From: Salinarimonas sp.
GTDB taxonomy: Bacteria > Pseudomonadota > Alphaproteobacteria > Rhizobiales > Beijerinckiaceae
Reading direction: 5' to 3'
Assembly (NCBI GenBank): GCA_020832565.1
Contig: JAFIEI010000036.1
Location: forward strand, 1 to 39,412
Length of the DNA: 39,412 bases
The stretch's first letter is position 1, and every line of letters starts with the position of its first letter. The translations under genes were made by a program, and so were the position numbers. This document shows, in pieces, positions 8,320 to 16,453 of the stretch. The notes under the pieces are model-generated. The model saw only the letters and a list, made by a program, of their open reading frames with translations. It had not been told where the DNA came from and ran no database searches.

Positions 8320-9510
8320 ATGCAGGGGCATGAACAGGTGTCGGGCCCGGCGGGTTTGGGTACGGTCTCGGATGCACGGCTTTCGAGCGTCCTGCAAACT
8401 GCCGTGGACGGCATCATCGTCATCGACGATGTCGGCACGATCCTGGTCTTCAACAAGGCCTGCGAACTCATGTTCGGCTACAAGGCCGACGAGGTGGTGG
8501 GCCGGAACGTCTCCATGCTGATGGCCCCCGAACATGCCGAGGCGCATGACGGCTATATCGATCACTACAAGGAAACCGGGCAGAAGCGGATCATCGGGAT
8601 CGGCCGCGAAGTGCGCGCGCGCCACCGGGACGGCAATTTCTTCTTCATCGACCTCTCCGTCGGCGAGGCGATCACCCCGGAAGGCCGGCAATTCGTGGGG
8701 ATCCTTCGCGATCTCACGGCCCGCAAGGATACCGAGCGGCGCGTCAACGAATTGCAGGCCGATCTGATTCGCCTCGCGCGGGTCTCCGCCCTCGATGAAA
8801 TGGGCTCGGCGCTCGCGCACGAGTTGAACCAGCCGCTCACCGCCATCCTGCTCTATCTGCAGGCCGTGGGACGCGAGTTTTCCAAGGCCCGCGAGAATGG
8901 CGGGTCGGACAAATCGGACGAGCGGGCCCGCACGATTCTCGACAAGGCGCGCCATGAAGCCCAGCGCGCCGGCCAGATCATCCAGCGGATACGCTCGCTG
9001 GTGGAAAAACGCGGTCCCGAGCGCAAGCGCGTCGCCCTCAATGCCATCATCGACGATGCCGTCGATCTCACCACCCTGGGGCAGGATCGCGGGGTGATCG
9101 TGGCGCGCGACTATCATCCGGAACTCCCGGAGATCGAGGTCGATCCGGTCCAGATCCAGCAGGTGGTGGTCAACCTGGTGCGCAATGCCTATGAGGCGGT
9201 GAAGGGCTGCAAGGGCGGGCGTATCGATATCGGTACACGGTGCGAGGATCGCTGGGTGGTGCTCACCATCAGCGATAACGGCCCCGGCATTCCCGCAGAC
9301 ACGCTCGAAGACCTGTTTCAGGCTTTCAAGACCGGCAAGCGCAGCGGAATGGGGCTCGGACTTGCGATTTCACGCACGATCGCCCAGACCCATGGGGGCG
9401 ATCTGACCGTCGATCCCGGAGGCGCGGGACGGGGTGCATCTTTCATGGTACGGTTGCCTTTGCCGTCGGCGGATACGCAGGAAGACGTATACGTGGAATC
9501 GCCGCGGTGA
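8320..9510 (+). CDS. fixL: FixL-type PAS sensor histidine kinase, probable heme oxygen sensor
   Basis: 396 residues; ATG at 8320 follows AGGGGAAG, with GTG at 8317 an alternative. No membrane segment. One PAS domain (~18-135) carries FNKACELMFGY, AHDGYIDHY and IIGIGREVRARHRDG. H76 in AHDGYI aligns with the heme-ligand histidine of rhizobial FixL (H200 in Bradyrhizobium), and R96 aligns with the oxygen-sensing arginine (R220), with the same 20-residue spacing. Then come a HisKA region with phospho-acceptor H167 in ALAHELNQPLTAILLY, the N-box VVNLVRNAYEAV, and ATP-lid motifs DNGPGIP and GMGLGLAIS. The next gene is the matching FixJ. Family knowledge: deoxy-FixL phosphorylates FixJ under low oxygen. 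Heme binding is inferred from the two residues. No fixK, nif or cbb3 genes are in the window. Confidence 0.9.
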   Translation: MQGHEQVSGPAGLGTVSDARLSSVLQTAVDGIIVIDDVGTILVFNKACELMFGYKADEVVGRNVSMLMAPEHAEAHDGYIDHYKETGQKRIIGIGREVRARHRDGNFFFIDLSVGEAITPEGRQFVGILRDLTARKDTERRVNELQADLIRLARVSALDEMGSALAHELNQPLTAILLYLQAVGREFSKARENGGSDKSDERARTILDKARHEAQRAGQIIQRIRSLVEKRGPERKRVALNAIIDDAVDLTTLGQDRGVIVARDYHPELPEIEVDPVQIQQVVVNLVRNAYEAVKGCKGGRIDIGTRCEDRWVVLTISDNGPGIPADTLEDLFQAFKTGKRSGMGLGLAISRTIAQTHGGDLTVDPGGAGRGASFMVRLPLPSADTQEDVYVESPR

Positions 9511-9513
9511 CAC

Positions 9514-9543
9514 GGCAAAGTTGCTTGGGGCAAAGTTGCTTGG
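9514..9543 (+). repeat. 15-bp perfect tandem duplication between fixL and fixJ
   Basis: GGCAAAGTTGCTTGG occurs twice without a gap (9514-9528 and 9529-9543), followed by GG. It fills most of the 49-base gap between the fixL stop (9510) and the fixJ start (9560). Because the unit is 15 bases it leaves reading phase unchanged. It could have arisen by slippage; a role in FixJ translation is only speculative. Confidence 0.9.
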
Positions 9544-9559
9544 GGAGTGTAGGGACATC

Positions 9560-10174
9560 ATGACTGACGAAGTGCTCGACATTGCCGTGGTCGACGACGA
9601 TCCGCCCGTGCGCGATTCGCTGATGACCATCTTCGAAATCGAGGGCTGGCGGGTGCGCACCTATCCCGACGGCGACAGCTTCCTTGCTGAAGCCAAGCGG
9701 CAGAAGTTCGATTGCGTCATCCTCGACGTGCACATGCCCGGCCGGTCCGGCCTGGAGGTGCTCGAGGCGCTGGGCGGGCACACCTACACGCCGCCGGTCT
9801 TCGTGATCTCCGGCCAGGGTGACATCCCCATGGCCGTGACCGCGATCAAGAACGGCGCACATGATTTCCTCGAAAAGCCCTTCGACGCCGACGACGTCAT
9901 CGCCAGCGTACGTGAGGCGGTCCAGGCCACCCGCAAGCGCGCCACGCAGGGCAATGACAAGTTCGCGCTGAATTTCTCCGGCGCCGACAGCCTCACCCCG
10001 CGCGAGAAGGACGTGCTCGTCCAGATCGCACACGGCGCCTCCAACAAGGAAGCCGGGCGCACGCTCGGTATCAGCCCGCGCACCATCGAGGTGCATCGCG
10101 CGCGGATCATGGAGAAGCTGGGTGCGCGCAACACCGCCGATCTGGTGCGCATCGTCTTCACCGATGGCGGCTGA
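9560..10174 (+). CDS. fixJ: FixJ-type two-component response regulator
   Basis: 204 residues from ATG at 9560. The receiver domain (~7-120) has the acidic pair D12/D13, phospho-acceptor D56 in VILDVHMPG, the conserved FVISGQGDIPMAVTAIKNGAHDFLEKPF-type segment (switch Ser and Lys), then a linker. The LuxR/FixJ helix-turn-helix (~147-204) reads LTPREKDVLVQIAHGASNKE and SPRTIEVHRARIMEKLGARN. Length and both domains match FixJ (~205). Directly downstream of the FixL-type kinase, so the two form one system. In rhizobia FixJ~P activates fixK and nifA; here the targets are unknown, since the neighbouring gene is a formate-dehydrogenase subunit 154 bases downstream rather than fixK. The start was chosen over upstream codons because receiver homology begins at once. 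Confidence 0.93.
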   Translation: MTDEVLDIAVVDDDPPVRDSLMTIFEIEGWRVRTYPDGDSFLAEAKRQKFDCVILDVHMPGRSGLEVLEALGGHTYTPPVFVISGQGDIPMAVTAIKNGAHDFLEKPFDADDVIASVREAVQATRKRATQGNDKFALNFSGADSLTPREKDVLVQIAHGASNKEAGRTLGISPRTIEVHRARIMEKLGARNTADLVRIVFTDGG

Positions 10175-10328
10175 AGGCGTGCCCGCGTCGTCTGCAGGCA
10201 GATGCGATCCGGGTATCGTCTTACTCTTCCCGCATCGGGCCCGGACGTGTCACATTCGCCTGCAAGCGAATCGAGACCGATGACGGCCCCTGCGCCACAA
10301 ATCGGCGCGGGCGATGCGGGAGGCGTGC

Positions 10329-12032
10329 ATGCAGGACGGCGAAACCGGCGGCAAGAAGGGAAATCTGCGACGCAACCTGCGCCCCAAGGGCCGCGCCCTC
10401 GATCATGATGCGCTGGCGCGGGTGCGCGCGCTCCTCGACGGCATGCCCCGTCGGCGCGATCTCCTGATCGAGGCGCTGCATCGCCTGCAGGACGGTGTCG
10501 GCCACCTCGGTGCCGCCGATCTGCGCGCGCTCGCCGAGGAATTCGCGATCCCGCAGGCGGAAGTCTTCGAGGTGGCGAGCTTCTACCACCATTTCGACAT
10601 CGTGAAGGAGGGCGAGGCGCCGCCGCCTGCACTGACCATCCGCGTCTGCGACAGCGTCGCCTGCATGATCGCCGGCGCCGAGGCGCTCGCGATGGCCCTC
10701 GAAGACGCGGCCGATCCGAAGGCGATCCGCATCCAGCGGGTTCCCTGTATCGGGCGCTGCGCCGGTGCGCCGGCGGTGCATGTGGGCACCCGTGCGATCG
10801 AGCACGCCGATAGCGAGACGGTGCTGGCAGTGTCGCAGGCGGGCGAGACCGGCGAGCCGATCCCGCAAACGGCGATCGGCCTCGCCGATTATCGCGCGGG
10901 CGGCGGCTACGCCCTGCTCGAATCCTGCCTCGCCGGCGCGCGGACGCCCGAAGCGGTGATCGCCACCTTGTCGGATGCCGGGCTGCGCGGTCTGGGCGGT
11001 GCCGGATTCCCCGCCGGGCGCAAATGGGAATTCGTGCGTGCCGCCCCGGCGCCGCGCATGGTCACCGTCAATGCTGATGAGGGCGAGCCGGGCACGTTCA
11101 AGGACCGCTACCATCTCGAACGCGACCCGCATCGCATGATCGAGGGCGCGCTGATCGCCGCCTGGGCCGTCGGCGCCGAGCGCACCGTGATCTATCTGCG
11201 CGACGAATATGCCGGCGTGCGCGCCCTTCTGGAACGCGAGATCGCCGCCCTGAGCGCGGTCGGGCTCGACGCCCATGCGCCGATCGACCTGCGGCGCGGG
11301 GCCGGGGCCTATATCTGCGGCGAGGAGAGCGCCATGCTCGAATCGATCGAGGGCAAGCGCGGACTGCCGCGCCACCGGCCTCCCTTTATCGCGACGAAGG
11401 GTCTCTTCGGGCGCCCCACCCTCAATCACAATGTCGAAACGCTCTACTGGCTGCGCGACATCATCGAGAAGGGCCCCGCCTGGTTCGCCGGTCAGGGAAG
11501 GCGCGGGGCGAAGGGGTTCCGCTCGTTCTCGGTTTCGGGGCGCGTGCGCGATCCCGGCGTCACGCAGGCGCCGGCGGGGATCACCGTGAACGAGCTGATC
11601 TCGGAATATTGCGGCGGCATGCAGGAGGGTCACGCGCTCGCCGCCTGGCTCCCCGGCGGCGCCTCGGGCGGGCTGTTGCCGGCATCGCTCGCCGACGAGC
11701 CGCTGGATTTCGGTCTGCTCGACCGGCACGGCGCCTTCGTCGGCTCGCATGCGATTGTGGTCTTCTCCGATCACGACGATCTGCGCAGTGTCGCGCTCAA
11801 CCTGATGCGCTTCTTCCGCCACGAGAGCTGCGGGCAATGCACGCCCTGTCGCTCCGGCACGCAGAAGATGGTGCAGCTGCTCGAAGGCGGTCGCTGGGAG
11901 GCGCCGCTGCTCGATGATCTCGCCCTGGTGATGCGCGACGCCTCGATCTGCGGGCTCGGCCAGGCGGCGGCCAACCCGGTGACGAGCATCCTGCGTCATT
12001 TCCCGGATCTCGTCCCGCAATCGGCAAGTTGA
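10329..12032 (+). CDS. NAD-dependent formate dehydrogenase beta subunit (NuoE-NuoF fusion, Fdh1B/FdsB-like)
   Basis: 567 residues from ATG at 10329, which has GGGAGG at the right distance; ATG at 10314 would add five residues. Residues ~25-150 are a NuoE/FdsG-like thioredoxin-fold domain with a [2Fe-2S] set CDSVAC...PCIGRC (C107, C112, C140, C144). Residues ~185-480 are NuoF-like: GLRGLGGAGFPAGRKW (FMN/NADH), NADEGEPGTFKDR and GAYICGEESAMLESIEGKRG. The C-terminal [4Fe-4S] set is SCGQCTPC plus SICGLG (C501, C504, C507, C541). The fusion and size match the beta subunit of the Methylobacterium tungsten formate dehydrogenase. This subunit passes electrons from the Mo/W alpha subunit to NAD+. No alpha-subunit gene is adjacent: the next gene is on the other strand, 10 bases away. 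A hydrogenase or other NADH-linked partner is an alternative. Confidence 0.88.
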   Translation: MQDGETGGKKGNLRRNLRPKGRALDHDALARVRALLDGMPRRRDLLIEALHRLQDGVGHLGAADLRALAEEFAIPQAEVFEVASFYHHFDIVKEGEAPPPALTIRVCDSVACMIAGAEALAMALEDAADPKAIRIQRVPCIGRCAGAPAVHVGTRAIEHADSETVLAVSQAGETGEPIPQTAIGLADYRAGGGYALLESCLAGARTPEAVIATLSDAGLRGLGGAGFPAGRKWEFVRAAPAPRMVTVNADEGEPGTFKDRYHLERDPHRMIEGALIAAWAVGAERTVIYLRDEYAGVRALLEREIAALSAVGLDAHAPIDLRRGAGAYICGEESAMLESIEGKRGLPRHRPPFIATKGLFGRPTLNHNVETLYWLRDIIEKGPAWFAGQGRRGAKGFRSFSVSGRVRDPGVTQAPAGITVNELISEYCGGMQEGHALAAWLPGGASGGLLPASLADEPLDFGLLDRHGAFVGSHAIVVFSDHDDLRSVALNLMRFFRHESCGQCTPCRSGTQKMVQLLEGGRWEAPLLDDLALVMRDASICGLGQAAANPVTSILRHFPDLVPQSAS

Positions 12033-12042
12033 CGAAGCGGGC

Positions 12043-12585
12043 TCAGCCGCGCAGCCAGAGCGCCCCGTCGCGCACTTCGAAACCGTGCAGGCGGCGCAGC
12101 ACGCTCATGCCGAGCAGGTTCTTGCCGAGCTGTTCATCGGGCATCACCACGGCCTCGACATCGTGCAGGATGATCGGGCCGAGACGGAATTCGCGGATGG
12201 TGGCGCCATAAGCCTCGACCACGCCGTTGGCGGTCGAGAGCCGGTAGGGCGGACGGTCGCGATCGACCTGCAGGCCGGCGGCGCGGGCATCACTCTCGCG
12301 CAGCGCGACGACGCTCGCGCCGGTATCGACGAGCATCGGCATGGCGAGCCCGTTGACTTGCGGATCGGCCTGGAAATGGCCGCGCGAATCGGCTGCAAGG
12401 CGCAGGTCGTGAGACAGCGCGGCGCCGGTTTCGCTGCGGCTAGGCGGCGCTTCGGCATGGAGCGCGGTGCCGGGCTCGACCCGCACTGCACCGTTCTGCG
12501 TCTGCTGCGCCAGTCTCTCGACCATGCTGGTACCGGCGATCGCTCCGCCGATCAGGACGAGGCCCGCCCAGATGAGGGGTCGCAT
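12043..12585 (-). CDS. Retropepsin-like clan AA aspartic protease, membrane-anchored
   Basis: 180 residues from ATG at 12585, with GGAG about eight bases before it; longer forms lack a ribosome site. An N-terminal hydrophobic segment (RPLIWAGLVLIGGAIAG) is a signal anchor. The C-terminal ~110 residues form a single retropepsin lobe with the active-site motif MLVDTGASVVAL, a later STANGVVEAYGATI flap-like region, and NLLGMSVLRRLHGFEV near the end (the hydrophobic-Gly motif). This matches the TIGR02281-type family of proteobacterial aspartic proteases, which must dimerise to form an active site in the periplasm. Substrate unknown. It lies downstream of upp on the same strand, with a 116-base gap that contains a 12-bp palindrome (12626-12637), so it may have its own promoter. 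Confidence 0.85.
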   Translation of the reverse strand: MRPLIWAGLVLIGGAIAGTSMVERLAQQTQNGAVRVEPGTALHAEAPPSRSETGAALSHDLRLAADSRGHFQADPQVNGLAMPMLVDTGASVVALRESDARAAGLQVDRDRPPYRLSTANGVVEAYGATIREFRLGPIILHDVEAVVMPDEQLGKNLLGMSVLRRLHGFEVRDGALWLRG

Positions 12586-12625
12586 ATTCGCATCTCCGTT
12601 CCGACGGATCGACGATGCGGCGATG

Positions 12626-12637
12626 CCGGTTAACCGG
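12626..12637. repeat. 12-bp perfect palindrome upstream of the aspartic protease gene
   Basis: CCGGTTAACCGG, centred 46 bases upstream of the protease start. It has the size and symmetry of a small dimer-binding operator, but no family-specific consensus was recognised. Confidence 0.4.
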
Positions 12638-12701
12638 TACCTCCCAACGGGCCGGTCATCGCGCGGCATGGTGGCTGCGGGCTTAACGGAAATGCTTGCA
12701 T

Positions 12702-13334
12702 TCAACGGGTTCCGAAGATGCGGTCCCCCGCATCGCCCAAGCCGGGCCTGATATAGGCGTGATCATCGAGGCGCTCGTCGATCGCCGCCGTCCAGATCGG
12801 TACGTCTGGATGGGCTTCGCGCAGGCGCTTGACGCCTTCCGGCGCCGCGAGCAGGCAGACGAAGCGGAGATTCACGGCGCCCTTTTTCTTCAACAGGTCG
12901 ATGGCGGCGCTTGCCGTGCCCCCGGTGGCGAGCATCGGATCGAGCACCAGCACGAGCCGCTCGTCCAGGCCGCCGGGCGCCTTGAAATAATATTCCACAG
13001 GCGCGAGCGTGTCGGGATCGCGATAGAGCCCGATATGTGCGACGCGTGCGCTGGGCAACAGGGCGAGCAGGCCGTCGAGGAAGCCGATTCCGGCGCGCAG
13101 GATCGGCGCCAGAACCGGTTTCTTGCCTGCAAGCCGCTGCGCCTGCATGGGCTGCAGCGGTGTTTCGATGCCGACGATCTCGAGCGGCAGGTCGCGCAGG
13201 GCCTCGTAGCCCAGAAGCATGCCGACCTCGCTGGCCAGTGCCCGGAAATCCCGGGTGGGCAGGTTCTTGTCGCGCATCAGGGTGAGCTTGTGGCGTACCA
13301 GCGGGTGATCGACGACATTGACGTCCTGCATCAT
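12702..13334 (-). CDS. upp: Uracil phosphoribosyltransferase
   Basis: 210 residues from ATG at 13334 (a second ATG follows directly); GGGAGA is placed correctly upstream, and the family length is ~208-210. Visible motifs are [14 protein letters not shown] at the N-terminus, [14 protein letters not shown], the PRPP-binding loop [13 protein letters not shown], and the C-terminal uracil-binding [12 protein letters not shown]. It makes UMP from uracil and PRPP in the pyrimidine salvage route. Although a cytosine-deaminase-like gene lies in the same window, it is 10 kb away and in another operon, so the two need not be linked. Confidence 0.96.
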   Translation of the reverse strand: MMQDVNVVDHPLVRHKLTLMRDKNLPTRDFRALASEVGMLLGYEALRDLPLEIVGIETPLQPMQAQRLAGKKPVLAPILRAGIGFLDGLLALLPSARVAHIGLYRDPDTLAPVEYYFKAPGGLDERLVLVLDPMLATGGTASAAIDLLKKKGAVNLRFVCLLAAPEGVKRLREAHPDVPIWTAAIDERLDDHAYIRPGLGDAGDRIFGTR

Positions 13335-13453
13335 GGTTTCTCCCGGCTCCACCGACTGGATCGGCGCTGCTTTCCCGCTACCTTAACCGGCGCGATTCGG
13401 ATTGCCGAGGGGCGCGTGCGGCTCATATGCGTGCGAGTCTCGGTCTCGCAGGA

Positions 13454-13479
13454 TGAACCAAGTCGGCACATGAAGCGTT
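13454..13479 (+). promoter_or_regulatory. Possible ECF-type promoter upstream of the SH3/I78 gene
   Basis: TGAAC (13454-13458), a 17-base spacer, then CGTT (13476-13479), 70 bases before the start of the exported SH3/I78 gene. This differs by one base from the EcfG consensus GGAAC-N16/17-CGTT. It is weaker than the two exact matches elsewhere in the window and could be chance. Confidence 0.3.
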
Positions 13480-13549
13480 CGTTCAGGTGCGGGTCATCTG
13501 GCGCCCGGCATCATGCACGCAGATCGAAGCATGTTCGAAAGGTGAAGCG

Positions 13550-14134
13550 ATGACTATTATCAATCTCGATGTCGGCAGGCGGCTCGCATATGTCGTGTTG
13601 ATCGCTGCGACGTTCATACTGATCGGCGTCGGTTCCGCCATGGCCTATCCGGCGGCGACCACGGCCGACCTCAATATGCGCTCGGGGCCCGGTACGCAGT
13701 TCAGCGTCATCGCGGCCATCCCGCGTGGCGGACGTGTCGAGGTGCTCGGCTGCAGCCGGGGCTGGTGCGACGTGGTCTGGGCCGGACGGCGCGGCTATGC
13801 CAGCGAACGCTTTCTGAGCCCCGCCGTGGCGCCGCGCAGTGGCGGCAGCTTCGAAATCATCATCCCCTTCCCCGGCATCCAGCCCGCGCCGCCGCCGCCG
13901 CGCCATACGCGTCCCGATCGTCCGCGTCGCGCGGAATGCACGGATCGCGGCCTGCGTCGCTTCCTCGGTGAGCGTGCTTCGCGACGCACGGTCGACGAGG
14001 CCCAGGATCGCTCGCGCGCCCGCACCGTGCGTGTCGTGCGCCCCGGTGACTTCATCACCCGGGACATTCGCCGGGATCGCCTGACGATCGAAGTCGATCG
14101 CCGCCAGCGGATCGTGGAGCTGCGCTGCTACTGA
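13550..14134 (+). CDS. Exported bacterial SH3 domain protein with C-terminal I78-like inhibitor domain
   Basis: 194 residues from ATG at 13550, preceded by AAGGTGAAGCG. Residues ~11-33 are a signal peptide/hydrophobic segment (LAYVVLIAATFILIGVGSAM, cleavage near AYP). Residues ~37-90 are an SH3b domain (TADLNMRSGPGTQFSVIAAI, then GWCDVVWAGRRGYASERFL), a fold that binds peptidoglycan or peptides. After a Pro/Arg linker, residues ~125-194 resemble the peptidase-inhibitor I78 family: an initial Cys, a Gly-Glu turn, then RVVRPGDFITRDIRRDRLTI, EVD and a terminal Cys. The combination suggests an envelope protein that can block a protease; that role is inferred. It is a single-gene unit that ends in a clear terminator at 14163-14204. 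Confidence 0.8.
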   Translation: MTIINLDVGRRLAYVVLIAATFILIGVGSAMAYPAATTADLNMRSGPGTQFSVIAAIPRGGRVEVLGCSRGWCDVVWAGRRGYASERFLSPAVAPRSGGSFEIIIPFPGIQPAPPPPRHTRPDRPRRAECTDRGLRRFLGERASRRTVDEAQDRSRARTVRVVRPGDFITRDIRRDRLTIEVDRRQRIVELRCY

Positions 14135-14162
14135 GTCGCAGCCCGGTCGATCCGGTAATAAT

Positions 14163-14204
14163 ACCCCGTGTCGTTCGCCTAAAGTCGAATGGCACGGGGT
14201 TTTT
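14163..14204 (+). terminator. Rho-independent terminator after the SH3/I78 gene
   Basis: ACCCCGTG (14163-14170) pairs with CACGGGGT (14193-14200). After a 3-base mismatch the stem continues TTCG/CGAA (14174-14177 with 14186-14189) around an 8-base loop. TTTTT closes it at 14200-14204. It begins 28 bases after the stop codon at 14134. Confidence 0.9.
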
Positions 14205-14292
14205 GCTTGGAATGCCCCTGAAAACCCTTGTTTCGCAAGGGAAATGGGAGCTCTTTCATCAAAACTACGGTATTCACCGCATATATTGATGC

Positions 14293-14320
14293 TTGCAGTT
14301 GAAAAATTGCCGGGTACTAA
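14293..14320 (+). promoter_or_regulatory. Candidate sigma-70-like promoter for the acyl-CoA ligase/Liv operon
   Basis: The 257 bases between the terminator and the ligase start include an AT-rich patch (about 14255-14335) in otherwise GC-rich DNA. TTGCAG (14293-14298), a 16-base spacer and TACTAA (14315-14320) form a plausible -35/-10 pair, giving a leader of roughly 135 bases. No operator was recognised. An alternative -35 is TTGAAA at 14299, but its spacing is poor. Confidence 0.35.
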
Positions 14321-14461
14321 TAGCAAAATTGAACGGCTTCGCTTGGGAAATGTACCCGTGCAGGCCGCACGATAAGGGCGAGAAGGCGGGCAAAACCGCA
14401 CCGTCCGGAGAGGAACGCAGAGCCGGGTGATCTTCGCGATCCGCCGGCGCCGAGGAGGGAG

Positions 14462-16453
14462 ATGCCCGTGACGACGGACGACGTCGCGCGCGAGGACACG
14501 TTTCCGAAACTGATCGCGCGGAACGCACGCCTGCGCCCGGACCGGGTGGCTTTTCGCCACAAGGATCTCGGCATCTGGCAATCCTGGAACTGGGCACAGA
14601 TGCACGAGACCGTGCGGGCCATGGCCATCGGGCTGCACAAGCTCGGCCTGGAGCGCGGCGACAGGATTGCCATTATCGGCAACAACCGTCCGCGTCTTTA
14701 CTGGGCCATCGCCGCCGCACAATGGATCGGCGTGGTACCGATCCCGGTCTATTCCGACAGCGTGGCCGAGGAAATGGCCTTTGTGCTGGGTCATGCCGAG
14801 GTGAAGCTCGCCGTGGTCGAGGATCAGGAACAGGTCGACAAGGTCCTCTCCATCGCCGAGCAGGTGCCGACCCTGGCCTATCTGCTCTATGACGAGGAAC
14901 GCGGCCTGCGCGATTACGATCACGCGCGCATGCAGGCACTTTCTGCCTTCATCGAGGACGGGCGCAAGACGCTGGCGGAAGATGCGAAATCCGAAGCCTT
15001 CCTCGGGGAGTCGCTCGCCGCCGGCAAGGGCGAGGATCTCGCGATCATTCTCTACACCTCCGGCACGACGGGCCGGCCCAAGGGCGTGATGCTGAGCTTC
15101 GACAACGTCATCGCCGCCGCGAAGATCGGCTGCGATTTCGACAAGCTCAACGACCAGGACGAGATCATCGCCTATCTGCCGCTGGCCTGGGTGGGCGATC
15201 ACATCTTCTCCTATGCCCAGGCGATCCTCGCGGGCCTGTGCGTGAACTGCCCCGAGAGCCCGGAGACGATCGCGGATGACCGGCGTGAAATCGGCACCAC
15301 CTATGCCTTCGCGCCGCCGCGCGTCTTCGAGAACATGCTGACGCTGACCATGGTGCGCATGGAGGATGCCAGCCGCGTCAAGCGCGCGATGTTCAAGTAT
15401 TTCATCGATCATGCCGGCAAGGTGGGCGAGCGCATCCTCAACAAGGAGAGCGTCAATCCCTGGGATCGCCTGGTCTATGCGGTCGGCGACTTCCTCGTCT
15501 ATTCGCCGCTGCGCAATCGTTTCGGCCTCGATCGGACCAAGGTCGGCTATACGGCGGGCGAGGCGATCGGTCCGGAGATCTTCAGCTTCTACCGCTCGAT
15601 CGGCGTCAATCTCAAGCAGCTCTACGGCCAGACCGAGGCTTCGGTCTATGTCACCATGCAGCCGGACGGCGAGATTCATGCCGATACGGTGGGGCGCCCC
15701 GCGCCGGGGGTCGAGATCAAGATCGACGATAACGGCGAGGTGCTGTTTCGCTCGCCGGGCGTGTTCATCGGCTATTACAAGGACGACGAAAAGACCGCCG
15801 AGACCAAGACGGCGGACGGTTTCGTGCGTTCGGGTGATGCGGGTTTCTTCGATCCCCAGACCGGCCACCTGCGCATCATCGACCGGGCCAAGGATGTCGG
15901 CAAGCTCAATGACGGCTCGCTGTTCCCGCCGAAATATGTCGAGAACAAGCTGAAATTCTATCCCAATATCAAGGAAGTCGTGGCTTACGGCCACGAGCGC
16001 GACTTCGTCACCTGCTTCATCAATATCGATCTCACCGCCGTGGGCAACTGGGCGGAGCGCAACAATCTCATCTACGCCTCCTATCAGGAGCTCGCGCAGA
16101 ATCCGCGCGTCTACGAGATGATTGCCGCGCATGTGGACGAGGTGAACCGCTCGCTCGCCGCCGAGCCGCGCATGGGCGGGGCGCAGGTCAAGCGCTTCCT
16201 GATCCTGCACAAGGAGCTCGACGCCGATGACGGCGAGCTGACCCGCACGCAGAAAGTCCGGCGCGGCTTCATCGCGGAGCGCTATGAGCCCCTCGTCACC
16301 GCACTTTATGACGGTTCGAGCGAGGCCGATATCCGCACCGAAGTGACCTTCGAGGACGGGCGCAAGGGCGTCATCGCGGCCCGCGTGAAGATCCGCGACA
16401 TGCCGATCCATCCCGTCACCGCCCAAGCCAGCGCCATGGAGAAGGCCGCATGA
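14462..16453 (+). CDS. Long-chain-type acyl-CoA synthetase (AMP-forming)
   Basis: 663 residues from ATG at 14462, with a CGAGGAGG ribosome site. The ANL-superfamily signature IILYTSGTTGRPKGVMLS lies at ~195-212, followed by YLPLAWVGDHIFSYAQ, the A5-type LYGQTEASVYVTMQ, the A7/A8 region RSGDAGFFDPQTGHLRIIDR with KDVGKLNDG, and a C-terminal lobe. Length and layout match the large FadD15/long-chain acyl-CoA ligase branch (~600-660). It adenylates a carboxylic acid and makes its CoA thioester. It overlaps the next gene by 4 bases (ATGA), and five Liv-type ABC genes follow, so uptake and CoA activation of one acid are coupled. Whether the acid is fatty, aromatic or branched is not decided by sequence. 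Confidence 0.92.
   Translation: MPVTTDDVAREDTFPKLIARNARLRPDRVAFRHKDLGIWQSWNWAQMHETVRAMAIGLHKLGLERGDRIAIIGNNRPRLYWAIAAAQWIGVVPIPVYSDSVAEEMAFVLGHAEVKLAVVEDQEQVDKVLSIAEQVPTLAYLLYDEERGLRDYDHARMQALSAFIEDGRKTLAEDAKSEAFLGESLAAGKGEDLAIILYTSGTTGRPKGVMLSFDNVIAAAKIGCDFDKLNDQDEIIAYLPLAWVGDHIFSYAQAILAGLCVNCPESPETIADDRREIGTTYAFAPPRVFENMLTLTMVRMEDASRVKRAMFKYFIDHAGKVGERILNKESVNPWDRLVYAVGDFLVYSPLRNRFGLDRTKVGYTAGEAIGPEIFSFYRSIGVNLKQLYGQTEASVYVTMQPDGEIHADTVGRPAPGVEIKIDDNGEVLFRSPGVFIGYYKDDEKTAETKTADGFVRSGDAGFFDPQTGHLRIIDRAKDVGKLNDGSLFPPKYVENKLKFYPNIKEVVAYGHERDFVTCFINIDLTAVGNWAERNNLIYASYQELAQNPRVYEMIAAHVDEVNRSLAAEPRMGGAQVKRFLILHKELDADDGELTRTQKVRRGFIAERYEPLVTALYDGSSEADIRTEVTFEDGRKGVIAARVKIRDMPIHPVTAQASAMEKAA

Noticed and set aside
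10221-12020. A ~600-codon antisense frame to the formate-dehydrogenase gene
   Set aside because: It is a shadow of the NuoE-NuoF fusion caused by high GC at third positions; the composition is Arg/Ala/Gly-rich without domains.
13511-16426. A ~970-codon open frame on the minus strand across the SH3/I78 and acyl-CoA ligase genes
   Set aside because: It is antisense to two well-supported genes and crosses a strong terminator; the protein has no recognisable domain.
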